Made by a program: the position numbers and the translations under genes
The notes under the pieces: generated by a model
The model's input: only the letters and a program-made list of their open reading frames with translations
Databases searched by the model: none
What the model was told of the DNA's origin: nothing
NCBI RefSeq assembly: GCF_015207105.1
Contig: NZ_JADEXO010000018.1
Location: 1 to 64,000, forward strand
Length of the DNA stretch: 64,000 nucleotides
From: a cf. Phormidesmis sp. LEGE 11477
GTDB taxonomy: Bacteria > Cyanobacteriota > Cyanobacteriia > Phormidesmidales > Phormidesmidaceae
Direction: 5' to 3'
Shown: positions 18,162 through 26,405 of the stretch, piece by piece
How positions within the stretch are numbered: position 1 is the stretch's first letter
How the letters are laid out: every line of letters starts with the position of its first letter

Positions 18162-19838
18162 CTAAGACAGCTTAGGGAAAACCGTTTTGCCAATTTCTCG
18201 TAGGCGATTGAGAACGGGCTGCTGCTGGTTAAGGAAAGTGCGAGCACAGTTACGCCCTGGCATACCAGAGATAGCACCCCCTGGATGGGTACCCGCACCA
18301 GTTAGATAAAGTCCTTCAAGCGGCGTAGTATAGTTAGCAATCTCGGGCAGCGGTCGGAAAAATACCATCTGATCGAGTGTCATATCGACATGGTAGTAAT
18401 TGCCCTTGTACGCGCCCAGGCGATCGCCTAGCTCAGCCGGACTCTCGACGTTTCGAGCGATGATCGACTGCTTAATATTTGGCGCATAGTCTGCCAGCTT
18501 ATCAATCACGCGATCGGCAACCTTGTTCTTTAGCTCATCTGTCCAGCCAGTTCCGGCAAAGCCGGTCCCCTGCGCTCCATTAATTTGGTACGGTGCAAAG
18601 AATTCTACCCATAGCGTATGCTGCCCGTCAGGAGCCATACTCGGATCTCGCACTGTCGGCACGACTGCATAGAAAGAAGGATCGGCATCGGGAATATTGC
18701 CAACCTCAGGTTCCTGGTGAGCAATCTCAACCTGGCGCACCGAATCAGCAATTAGAACAGAACCAACCAGGTACTCGTCTCTATGGTTGTGATGCTCAAA
18801 TCGAGGCACTTCCGAGAGCGCACAGTCAATTCGCAAGATTGTTTCATTGTTGTTAACAATTCTTCTATCTAGTCGCTCTCTGAGATCTTTGTCAACCGCT
18901 GCCACATCTCCTGGCTCTAGAAGCTGCAAGAATACCCGTTTGGCATCAATGTTCGAGATCACGCCGTATTTCGCCCGATATTCTGTTCCATTTTGCACCT
19001 CTACGCCAACCGCTCTTTTTCCATCAACTAAGATACGCTTAACGTTTTGCTCAGTCAATATAGCCCCTCCTTTTGCCTTCACCAGGTTGACCAAAGCTTG
19101 TATCAGTGCTCCTGTGCCACCTCTGGGGCGGGCCATTCCAGGGTTGTGCCGCATCGACATCATCATGCCGCCGACAGAGATAGTCTTTTGCGAAGGCGGC
19201 GCGCCAAATTCAGAAGCTAATCTGGCAAGCGGAGCTCTAATGAACTCAGAGTCAAAGTACTCTTCTAAAAGGTCTTTAGGACTCGTTAGCATGGTGCGAA
19301 TTAGATCGAGGGACTTATGAGGTCCGCCCAAGATGCTCAGTAGGTTTTGAATGCTTTTGATGTCATAGTTACCAAGAATATCGAAAATAGCCTGTGGGGG
19401 GGCGTTGAATACGGGCTGAATTGCTTTAGTGAATCGCTGCCAAAAATCAATGAACTCTCTGTATTTTTCGGCGTCACGACGGTTAAACTGAGCGATTTCA
19501 TTGCAGGTTTTGTCTACAGACTTGTGTGATAGAAAGTACTTGCCGTCTGGATGTGGACAAAATACAGTTGGGTCACAAAATAAATACTCTAGTCCATATT
19601 TGTTTAGCTCTAGTTCTTCAATAACCGGACCAAGATGAATAAATTCGTGGTCAATAGCACAGCGATTGAACATAAATCCTGGTGCTTCTTCCGGCATTAA
19701 TTCTTCGGTTGTTGCCGCTCCACCTGGAATCGAGCTCTTCTCTAATAGCGCTACACTATACCCTTCTTTCAACAGATAAGCGGCGCAAACAAGGCCATTG
19801 TGACCCGCGCCAATAATAACTACGTCGTAGTTTTCCAT
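18162..19838 (-). CDS. crtO: CrtO-type beta-carotene ketolase
   Basis: 558 residues. It closely follows, from memory, the cyanobacterial CrtO sequence: N-terminal FAD motif 'DVVIIGAGHNGLVCAAYLL', 'IPGGAATTEELMPE', 'FNRCAIDHEFIHLGPV', 'YGLEYLFCDPTVFCPHPDGK', 'MARPRGGTGALIQALV', 'VNNNETILRIDCALSEVPRF' and the C-terminal 'LYLTGAGTHPGGAISGMPGR' with 'NCARTFL'. The enzyme oxidises C4 of the beta-ionone ring of beta-carotene to echinenone or canthaxanthin, the pigments bound by orange carotenoid proteins. It is phytoene-desaturase-like and not related to CrtW. It lies 51 bp upstream of the acyl-CoA dehydrogenase gene and is probably co-transcribed with it. Confidence 0.93.
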   Translation of the reverse strand: MENYDVVIIGAGHNGLVCAAYLLKEGYSVALLEKSSIPGGAATTEELMPEEAPGFMFNRCAIDHEFIHLGPVIEELELNKYGLEYLFCDPTVFCPHPDGKYFLSHKSVDKTCNEIAQFNRRDAEKYREFIDFWQRFTKAIQPVFNAPPQAIFDILGNYDIKSIQNLLSILGGPHKSLDLIRTMLTSPKDLLEEYFDSEFIRAPLARLASEFGAPPSQKTISVGGMMMSMRHNPGMARPRGGTGALIQALVNLVKAKGGAILTEQNVKRILVDGKRAVGVEVQNGTEYRAKYGVISNIDAKRVFLQLLEPGDVAAVDKDLRERLDRRIVNNNETILRIDCALSEVPRFEHHNHRDEYLVGSVLIADSVRQVEIAHQEPEVGNIPDADPSFYAVVPTVRDPSMAPDGQHTLWVEFFAPYQINGAQGTGFAGTGWTDELKNKVADRVIDKLADYAPNIKQSIIARNVESPAELGDRLGAYKGNYYHVDMTLDQMVFFRPLPEIANYTTPLEGLYLTGAGTHPGGAISGMPGRNCARTFLNQQQPVLNRLREIGKTVFPKLS

Positions 19839-19960
19839 GCCAGCTTCGTTCCGAAGATAAAGATCTAGAGCTTTACGTTTAGCAAAGTTTTTTGGTATAC
19901 GTGCTCTGTCCCAGTGATGAGTTGTTTAAAGAGCTCGGTAGAAAGAAGCCTGGTAGATAA

Positions 19961-20269
19961 ATGAATGACGCGATCGATAGTCTAAGAGCTCAATATCTGT
20001 CTCTTATCAATGAACAGCTTCCTGAGAAAGCAAAACAGGTTTCTATGCCCGTACGCTTCAATCACTGTTTTGCCAGAATCATTCTAGATAATTTGTTTGA
20101 GGCGTGCTGGTATGAGTATCTGTCTCGACAGCTACCTGCCTACAAGCAACTGAACGAGGAGCAGTTAGCGCAAGCGATCGCAATCGCGGAAGAGATGTTA
20201 AGCAATCCAGAGTCAGTTCGTCAGCTCAATCGAAACAGTTTGCACTGGCGAGGCAAACTAAGAGAATAA
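19961..20269 (+). CDS. Conserved cyanobacterial small protein of unknown function
   Basis: 102 residues, helical and soluble. It contains 'LRAQYLSLINEQLPEKAKQ', 'PVRFNHCFARIILDNLFEAC' and 'LNRNSLHWRGKLRE', a pattern I recall from conserved hypothetical proteins across cyanobacteria. Conserved His and Cys residues in 'NHCFARI' and a terminal 'WRGK' are the most notable features. It is divergent from crtO (122 bp between starts) and followed by a terminator-like hairpin. No function can be given. Confidence 0.7.
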   Translation: MNDAIDSLRAQYLSLINEQLPEKAKQVSMPVRFNHCFARIILDNLFEACWYEYLSRQLPAYKQLNEEQLAQAIAIAEEMLSNPESVRQLNRNSLHWRGKLRE

Positions 20270-20332
20270 GTCGCTAATCGAAACAAATCTGTTCGTGGCT
20301 GAATTCACTATAGATGCGCTCAGATATGTCTA

Positions 20333-20378
20333 CCTACCGACAGACGTAAGCCTTTCCTTACGGTAGATAGAAGTTTTT
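20333..20378 (+). terminator. Hairpin and T-run after the small conserved gene
   Basis: CGTAAG (20345-20350) and CTTACG (20357-20362) form a stem, extended by CTACC/GGTAG with a bulge. A run of T follows at about 20373-20378. The layout suits rho-independent termination on the + strand. The rest of the gap to 20726 is AT-rich and shows no gene. Confidence 0.6.
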
Positions 20379-20726
20379 TAATAAATAATTTACATTTTGT
20401 CTAGCGTAGTTTTAGCGGTCGACGGTGGTAGCTCAATCTAGTGCAGAGCTCCATCTGGCTATTTTTAGATACGCTTTCGCTCTATAGATACACTTTTAAT
20501 AAAATTAGGTCTTAATAAAACAGCTCGAATAAAGGCTTTAACACCTGTAGAAAAGTGAGGGTGCATTCTTATTTTTCCTATTTCAAGCAGCCTACTGTCT
20601 AATGGTTTTGATCCTAATGGTTTTGACCGATAAGCCTGGCTTAGTTGACAGAAGAAAGCCGTAAACTTTCTACCCGGCCTGCTTGTGCTCGTCTGTTATC
20701 TCTTCCAACTGTATTAAAGAGCTCCG

Positions 20727-21893
20727 ATGAAGATTGCCATTATTGGACTATTACACCACCCTATTGCCGAGCCTTTTGCAGGGGGAATGGAATCTCATAC
20801 GTGGTGGCTCGCCAAAAAACTAATCGAAAAAGGTCACGATGTCACCCTGTTCGCGAGTGGTGATTCTGATCCTGAGCTAGGACTTTGGTCCTGCATCGAA
20901 CATGCGTTTGTTAACAATCTAAACGCTCAGACGCTCTTGGGCCGTCAGGCTTGCAACATGTCAGCCTACGCTAGTGTAATCAGACAGCTTTGTCAGCAGC
21001 CATTTGACGTTGTACACAACAATGCTCTCCATCCGTTCTTGCTATTGAGCGCGGCTGATCTGCCCATGCCTATGCTGACAGTACTGCACACCCCTGTGTA
21101 TAAGGAGCTAGCAGACGCGGTTCGATACGCTTCAGCTAGAAATACGCTCAATAGACTGCTGGCTGTTTCTGTTTCTAATAGTTTGGCAAAGGATTGGAAA
21201 CCACTAATTGATTCTGATGTGGTCTATAACGGCATCGATGTTGAAAGTTGGCCTATGTCGGCCAACACGCTGGCTAAAAAGCAAGCGAAGCAAGCACTTT
21301 GGTATGGTCGGTTTGTGCCGGAGAAGGCTCCCCACCTAGCTATGCGAGCCGCGCTTAAAGCGGGATATAACATCGAGATCGCAGGGCCAATTGGTGATCA
21401 AGATTATTTCGAGAAAGAGATCTCACCCTTGCTAGAAGATGTGCGCGTAGGAAGAACAGGCAGCAACAGAGTGACCTATCTAGGCCACCTAACGCACGCA
21501 CAGATCAAGCAAGCACTTCTACAAGCAACTGTTTTTGTCAATACGCCTATGTGGGAAGAGCCTTACGGCTTTGTCTATGCCGAAGCGTTAGCTTCGGGAA
21601 CGCCTGTGGCTACTTTCCGCAGCGGCGCAGCAGAAGAGATTTTGACCTCTCAATGTGGTGTGATGGTAGAAGAGAGAACGGCTGAAGCATTGGCAGGAGC
21701 TGTATCGGCAGCAGCAAAGCTATCCCATCAAGACTGCCGAAGACGGGCGGCGACTTTCTGTCATATCGACGCGATGATAGAGAGCTATGAAAAGCGGTAT
21801 CGCCAACTGGTTGTGACTCAGCGCCGGTTGGATCAACGCAAGCCACATCATGTAATCGAGCCAATGCAGTCTTTAGTAGGCATTGCCAGTTAG
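20727..21893 (+). CDS. Family 4 glycosyltransferase
   Basis: 388 residues with a GT-B fold. The N-terminal 'PFAGGMESHTWWLAKKLIEK' and 'GHDVTLFASGDSD' are the acceptor side. The donor side carries 'LWYGRFVPEKAPHLAMRAAL' (about residues 190-210) and the EX7E signature 'EEPYGFVYAEALASGTPVAT' (about 272-292). These features define GT4 retaining transferases that use nucleotide sugars. No membrane helix is present. It precedes a GT28-like gene by 28 bp (from the stop to that gene's preferred ATG) on the same strand, so the two are likely co-expressed and act on the same glycan or glycolipid. Confidence 0.9.
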   Translation: MKIAIIGLLHHPIAEPFAGGMESHTWWLAKKLIEKGHDVTLFASGDSDPELGLWSCIEHAFVNNLNAQTLLGRQACNMSAYASVIRQLCQQPFDVVHNNALHPFLLLSAADLPMPMLTVLHTPVYKELADAVRYASARNTLNRLLAVSVSNSLAKDWKPLIDSDVVYNGIDVESWPMSANTLAKKQAKQALWYGRFVPEKAPHLAMRAALKAGYNIEIAGPIGDQDYFEKEISPLLEDVRVGRTGSNRVTYLGHLTHAQIKQALLQATVFVNTPMWEEPYGFVYAEALASGTPVATFRSGAAEEILTSQCGVMVEERTAEALAGAVSAAAKLSHQDCRRRAATFCHIDAMIESYEKRYRQLVVTQRRLDQRKPHHVIEPMQSLVGIAS

Positions 21894-21921
21894 TAAATTA
21901 GTTAGCAGGCCAGTGAGCAGT

Positions 21922-23151
21922 ATGAGAGTTGCCTTCTATTTGAATCTACAAGGGGCTGGGCACTGTCGACGATTTGAGGCGATCGCACCCCATCTTCCTT
22001 CAGACTTTGAGCTAGCAGTAGTAGGAATGGACGGCCCGCCACAGGTCGCAGCCTTAGATCGCCCAATCGAGCGAGTCAGCGTACCTAGCTACGGCCCTCA
22101 ATCTCATAATCCGTTTGTGCAGCAACAGATTGCCCACGAGTATCACGACTTTTTAGTGAATCACGGAGACAATACGCCATTTACGGTCGCAATGGTCTCT
22201 TTCCTCGGCAGATGGAAGCCGGATCTGGTGGTTTCAGACGTAGGATTGGAGGCATCTATCCTAGCGAGGATGTGCGGCATTCCAGTCATCTACGGTAGGC
22301 AGCACGGTCGGCGATGGGACAAAGGACACACCTTAGCCTACGACTGGGCCTGTTCTCTATTAGCACCGTTTTCTGAAGAACTAGAACAATCAGATTGTCC
22401 GCAGTGGGTTAGAGAGAAAACCTTTTATAGTGGCGGGTTTAGTCGGTTCGCAGGCAGAGAAAAAGCACGAACAGCGCCACCGAACTACGCCACCGAAAAG
22501 CCAAACATCCTAGTAATGACAGGCTTTGGCGGTACACAGATCACACCGCAGGATGTTATTACAGCCGCCGAGTCTACACCACAGTGGCGGTGGCATTTCT
22601 TGGGCGCAGATTTGATCCAGTCGCCTTTTATCCATTCGCCTGGACTGGTTCAAGATGTGTGGCCTTATCTCTGCCAGGCCGACCTAGTAATTGCGAATGC
22701 TGGACACAATTCTACGATGGAAATTGGCGCGGCGGGGGTGCCTTCTATCTGCATTCCAGCTCAGAGATACTTTGACGAACAAGATTGTAAAGCGGCAGTG
22801 ATTGACGCTATGAGCCTGAGCGTTGTTTCTCGCCAGTGGCCGGATCCCACCGACTGGCCTGAGCTTTGGCAGCGGGCGATCGCACTTTCTTCAACCCGGT
22901 GGCAGTCGCTTCAAGACCCAGATGCGCCTAAACGTGCCGCACAGCATATTGCCGATATCGCTAGACAGTGCGCCAGACAAGGCGTTAAACAGTGCGCCAA
23001 ACATCCAGATCTAGAAGACACTAATCTAGAAGACACCTTAGATATCATCGATTCATCTACCGATTCATCTGCTAATCAGACTGAAGTAACTCAGACTAGA
23101 GAGAAGGAGATCGCAGCACCTCAAGCCGATCGCCCGCTATTGACCATTTGA
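21922..23151 (+). CDS. GT28/MurG-like glycosyltransferase
   Basis: 409 residues from the ATG at 21922; a TTG 13 codons upstream would overlap the preceding gene and is less likely. The N-terminal half has 'MRVAFYLNLQGAGHCRRFEA' and 'KPDLVVSDVGLEASILARMC'. The C-terminal half has the glycosyltransferase-28 donor pattern 'LVIANAGHNSTMEIGAAGVP' (about residues 270-290) followed by 'CIPAQRYFDEQ', as in MurG and related UDP-GlcNAc or UDP-hexose transferases. The tail after about 365 is low-complexity (repeated Thr/Asp/Ser). Its last 56 bases overlap the convergent GT2 gene at 23096. Confidence 0.82.
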   Translation: MRVAFYLNLQGAGHCRRFEAIAPHLPSDFELAVVGMDGPPQVAALDRPIERVSVPSYGPQSHNPFVQQQIAHEYHDFLVNHGDNTPFTVAMVSFLGRWKPDLVVSDVGLEASILARMCGIPVIYGRQHGRRWDKGHTLAYDWACSLLAPFSEELEQSDCPQWVREKTFYSGGFSRFAGREKARTAPPNYATEKPNILVMTGFGGTQITPQDVITAAESTPQWRWHFLGADLIQSPFIHSPGLVQDVWPYLCQADLVIANAGHNSTMEIGAAGVPSICIPAQRYFDEQDCKAAVIDAMSLSVVSRQWPDPTDWPELWQRAIALSSTRWQSLQDPDAPKRAAQHIADIARQCARQGVKQCAKHPDLEDTNLEDTLDIIDSSTDSSANQTEVTQTREKEIAAPQADRPLLTI

Positions 23152-23932
23152 TGTATCCCTCATCGGCAAATACCTTTAGCCAAGCGCTCATTGGCCATTC
23201 GTGCCAGCGCTGATAGAAGACTTGAGCATTGTGGACAATGCTGTCGAAATTGTGCCAGGGTGGAACAGTGCTGTGGTGATATTGGTGATAAGCTATTGCC
23301 TTTGGCACCCAGAATAGCAGTACATTTTGCTCTCTTGCTTTCCAGGCAAAATCTGTGTCTTCTGCGCCATAGCTAGGGTAGCAATTGCTAAAGCCGCCTA
23401 GCTGATTGAATATGGAGCGAGATAGCGCAAAAGAAAGCGACCAAAATAGGCCGTAGTTAGTCTCTGGCGATAGACCGTTCAGATCGGAAACATCTCGTTT
23501 AGCATTAGGTCTACTTTGTGAATAAAGTAAAGACTCCGTTTCTAGGTTTTTCCAATCAATATCTACAAACTCTGGCAAGTATCGAACAGCACCCATCGCG
23601 ATCGCCGTAGGCATTTGGTTGTAAGCTTGTTCATAAGCCTCTATTAGACCTGCGCCTGGTATACAGTCAACATCTAAAAACAGCAACAAGTCTCCGACTG
23701 CCGTCTGTGCTGCAAAATTGCGGGCTTGGGCTAGGGGCAATGCAATATCGCCGCTGTCGTATCGACGATGATGACAGGCAAAAGGCCAGTTGCCCAAAGA
23801 TTCTGCTGGTTCATTCATATGAACGACTACGCATTCATCTGGTACACGCCTAGAGCAGGCAAGCCCTGCTAAGAGATTTTGGAGATGGCTAGAGCGATCG
23901 CGAGTCAGCGTTAGAACAGAAATTTTATTCAC
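23096..23932 (-). CDS. Family 2 glycosyltransferase
   Basis: 278 residues from a GTG start. The GT-A pattern is clear: 'ISVLTLTRDRSSHLQNLLAG', 'ALPLAQARNFAAQTAVGDLL', the metal-binding 'LLFLDVDCIPG' (about 88-98) and the C-terminal 'GGFSNCYPSYGAEDTDFAWK' acidic site. No transmembrane helix is seen. It converges on the GT28-like gene with a 56-bp overlap of coding ends. It probably joins the same glycan pathway as the three other transferases in the 14-24 kb region. Confidence 0.88.
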   Translation of the reverse strand: MNKISVLTLTRDRSSHLQNLLAGLACSRRVPDECVVVHMNEPAESLGNWPFACHHRRYDSGDIALPLAQARNFAAQTAVGDLLLFLDVDCIPGAGLIEAYEQAYNQMPTAIAMGAVRYLPEFVDIDWKNLETESLLYSQSRPNAKRDVSDLNGLSPETNYGLFWSLSFALSRSIFNQLGGFSNCYPSYGAEDTDFAWKAREQNVLLFWVPKAIAYHQYHHSTVPPWHNFDSIVHNAQVFYQRWHEWPMSAWLKVFADEGYIKWSIAGDRLEVLRSPSL

Positions 23933-24092
23933 GAAAAAACGAGCGGCAGCTATAAAGCAATCCGCTCATTATTCTAGAGAAATTCTCTCAATGCATCTAT
24001 CCCAAGAGCAGCCTCAACACTCCTGTTGCTTCGGCTTGCCGTTTCGGCTTGTTATATCCGGCGGCTTTAGCTAGCGCCTCGCCGACTGCTGA

Positions 24093-25052
24093 TTAGCTGG
24101 CCATCGTATACTCTTTTAGACCGTGCCCCGTACGACGTAGTACCCTTAGCGCCTTACGCTCAATCTGGCGAACACGCTCCCGGCTGATGTCTAAATTTTG
24201 ACCGATCTGGGCCAGCGTTTTCTTTCTGCCATCATCTAAACCAAAGCGCATGCTGATTACGTCTCTCTGGCGCTCTGTCAGCCTAGCAAGCAGTTGACTA
24301 ATGTCTCGTTTCAACAAACTCTGCGTTGCATATTCTTCTGGCGACTGGTCTTCTGATTCTATCAGCGCTCCCAGCTCAGTATTTTGCTCGCTGCCAATTC
24401 GCATATTTAGCGAAAGCGGCAGTCTGCTCTGTCTCTGTAGTTCGCGAACCTTTTCGACGGGTAGAGACACCTTCTCAGCGACTTCAGAAACAGTAGCCGG
24501 GCGACCTAGCTCTAAAGAAACTTCGCGCTGAGCCTTACGAATTTTGGATAGCTTTTCGTTGATGTGGATAGGCAGACGGATGGTGCGACCAGTATCTGCG
24601 ATCGCTCGCGTAATCGCCTGACGAATCCACCAGTACGCATAGGTTGAAAACCGATAGCCCTTGAGCGGGTCAAACTTCTCAACGCCACGGCACAGACCCA
24701 AACTTCCTTCCTGGATCAGGTCCATCATATCGAGCTTGCTGCCCCGATACTTTTTCGCAATCGAGACCACCAGACGCAAATTCGAGCGCATCATTTTATC
24801 TTTTGCTCGCAGCCCGATCTCGACAGTTTTTTCCAGCTCTTCTGGAGAGAACTCAGTCGCCTCGGCCCATTCAGCCCAAGTAGGCGTTCTGCCTATTGAT
24901 TCAGTTAGCTCATCTCGAATCGATTCAAGCTTCACTAGTTGCTGTACAGTTTTTCCTAGAGTAATCTCTTGCTCATGAGTCAACAAAGGGAACCGGCCAA
25001 TCCCCTTCAAATATCTGCTGACTAAGTTAGAAGAGCTAGACTTACTATTCAT
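24093..25052 (-). CDS. Group 2 RNA polymerase sigma-70 factor
   Basis: 319 residues. Region 1.2/2.1 starts with 'LVSRYLKGIGRFPLLTHEQE'. Region 2 contains 'MMRSNLRLVVSIAKKYRGSK' and 'LDMMDLIQEGSLGLCRGVEK', then 'YRFSTYAYWWIRQAITRAIA'. Region 3 follows ('EVSLELGRPATVSEVAEKV'), and region 4.2 has the HTH 'TLAQIGQNLDISRERVRQIE'. It lacks the long region 1.1 of the principal sigma, so it is a non-essential group 2 factor of the SigB/C/D/E type that cyanobacteria use in stress, nitrogen and light responses. Which paralogue it is cannot be settled by eye. It is a single-gene unit. Confidence 0.93.
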   Translation of the reverse strand: MNSKSSSSNLVSRYLKGIGRFPLLTHEQEITLGKTVQQLVKLESIRDELTESIGRTPTWAEWAEATEFSPEELEKTVEIGLRAKDKMMRSNLRLVVSIAKKYRGSKLDMMDLIQEGSLGLCRGVEKFDPLKGYRFSTYAYWWIRQAITRAIADTGRTIRLPIHINEKLSKIRKAQREVSLELGRPATVSEVAEKVSLPVEKVRELQRQSRLPLSLNMRIGSEQNTELGALIESEDQSPEEYATQSLLKRDISQLLARLTERQRDVISMRFGLDDGRKKTLAQIGQNLDISRERVRQIERKALRVLRRTGHGLKEYTMAS

Positions 25053-25274
25053 AAAGTATTGATTTCAGATTTATCTACTTAGGAATATTGACATATTTAG
25101 AAAAGTAGGGCATCACCCTAAAGCGGTAGATCTGGACTTCTGCTCAAAATAGGCGTGAAAAGGTCTTTTCAGCGCCGCATACATATGCCGCAACATATAT
25201 ATACAGATAAGAAAGCCACCAATCGCCAAGCGCTCGTAGACGGATGCGTTCATCAATATAACTGTCTACTACTA

Positions 25275-25319
25275 TGGCAGTCAGTTATGTGGCAGTCAGT
25301 TATGTGGCGGTCAGTTAGT
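25275..25319. repeat. Three tandem 15-bp repeats in an intergenic region
   Basis: TGGCAGTCAGTTATG occurs at 25275-25289 and 25290-25304, followed by a diverged TGGCGGTCAGTTAGT at 25305-25319. They lie just beyond the 3' end of the DUF2887 gene. No function is evident. Confidence 0.75.
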
Positions 25320-25332
25320 AATCAGTCGTACC

Positions 25333-26289
25333 CTAGCTAGAATGAGCTGCTAGCCAACCTCTTAACTCAGAAATATCTGAAAAGTCAAGCAGTGCTTCGC
25401 CTAGATCTTCTAGAACAGTTAATGGCAGCGCTGTGACTGACGCTTGAACATCTGCTGACAGTTCATCAAAGCGCTTTCTGAGCAGACGAATAATAAGTCT
25501 AGCCGCTTCTTCTTGGCGACCTTCTTGGCGACCTTCTTGGCGACCTTCTTGGCGACCTTCTTGGCGACCTTCTTGTCGGCCCTCCTTCAAGCCTTCTATA
25601 AGTCCTTCTTTCAAGCCTTCCTTCAAACCTTCTCTCATGGCGTCTTCTTTGACTTCCTGGTAGACGCCGGTTTCTTCAAAAGTAATATTCAGCATCCTTT
25701 CTACTTCCTGACGGGTAATTTGTCCGAACCGATATGAAATGATGGTCACAACCATATCTATGATGGCACGACTTTCAGGTGCTGGTACCGCTTGTGCTCG
25801 GCTCAGCAAATCTATAGCTTCTTCAGCTGCCTGGGCTTTGTCTACAGTAGTCAGCATCATCAAGCTGACCCACAAAGGCATCTGCCGAATACTACCTAGC
25901 TCATCGAGGTATATTCGATGCACCTGTCCACCGTGCAAAAAGCTGCGGTGTGGAAAAGAATTGCTTTGTTCAGTACTGCGCGAAGGATAGATGACGACGA
26001 CCTGCCAATCAGTAAAGCATTCTCGGCTGCGGTAGAAGTAGAGCGCCGTCTCAGCAAAGATGCGCTCGTAAAGCCGTTGATCTTTCTGAAATTGCACTTC
26101 CACGAAAAAGACGGGGCCTGGTTCCCCTTCTGGTGGTAGAAAGACGCCGTCAATCTCGAATCTAGGTTCTTTGACTGCTACTGAGTCAAATCGATAAGCG
26201 TCTGCATTGGCAGGCGACTCGGGAATAAGTTCGAACAAGAGCGTGGGCACCTGCCGAAAGAGATAATAGAAAATCGAATCTCTACGCAT
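25333..26289 (-). CDS. DUF2887 / Rpn-like PD-(D/E)XK nuclease-fold protein
   Basis: 318 residues. The N-terminal half follows the cyanobacterial DUF2887 pattern: 'MRRDSIFYYLFRQVPTLLFE', then a PD-(D/E)XK-type core with D47 in 'FEIDGVF' and E64-x-Q66 in 'FFVEVQFQ'. This core is shared with recombination-promoting nuclease/transposase-like proteins. The middle region predicts helices. A run of G-R-Q-E and G-L-K-E tetrapeptides (about residues 218-260), encoded by a 12-bp DNA repeat, forms a charged helix before a short C-terminal domain. Such genes are numerous and variable in cyanobacteria and may be mobile or defence-related. It is single-gene, with its own upstream region. Confidence 0.82.
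   Translation of the reverse strand: MRRDSIFYYLFRQVPTLLFELIPESPANADAYRFDSVAVKEPRFEIDGVFLPPEGEPGPVFFVEVQFQKDQRLYERIFAETALYFYRSRECFTDWQVVVIYPSRSTEQSNSFPHRSFLHGGQVHRIYLDELGSIRQMPLWVSLMMLTTVDKAQAAEEAIDLLSRAQAVPAPESRAIIDMVVTIISYRFGQITRQEVERMLNITFEETGVYQEVKEDAMREGLKEGLKEGLIEGLKEGRQEGRQEGRQEGRQEGRQEGRQEEAARLIIRLLRKRFDELSADVQASVTALPLTVLEDLGEALLDFSDISELRGWLAAHSS
25509..25580 (-). repeat. Tandem 12-bp coding repeat (five perfect units and one diverged)
   Basis: CTTCTTGGCGAC is repeated exactly at 25509-25568, followed by CTTCTTGTCGGC at 25569-25580. On the coding strand each unit encodes four residues of a Gly-Arg-Gln-Glu repeat. Copy-number change would keep the frame and lengthen or shorten the charged helix by about one turn. 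Confidence 0.9.
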
Positions 26290-26405
26290 GATAGTACTTT
26301 GCTAGTACATCCGATCCTATCAGATATTCATCGCTAGTCCATAGGCAGACGCAACTAAGCGCACAGTTCATTACTGTATTAATCAGTCGCGTTCGTTATG
26401 TTCTT

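Noticed and set aside
20645-20863. 72-codon frame overlapping the GT4 start
   Set aside because: It reads through the first 140 bases of a clear glycosyltransferase in another frame and shows no domain.
25155-25340. 61-codon frame containing the 15-bp repeats
   Set aside because: Its end merely reads through the tandem repeats; low complexity and no start signal.
25509-25580. Regular short repeats as a possible CRISPR array
   Set aside because: The 12-bp units have no spacers and lie in frame inside a coding sequence.
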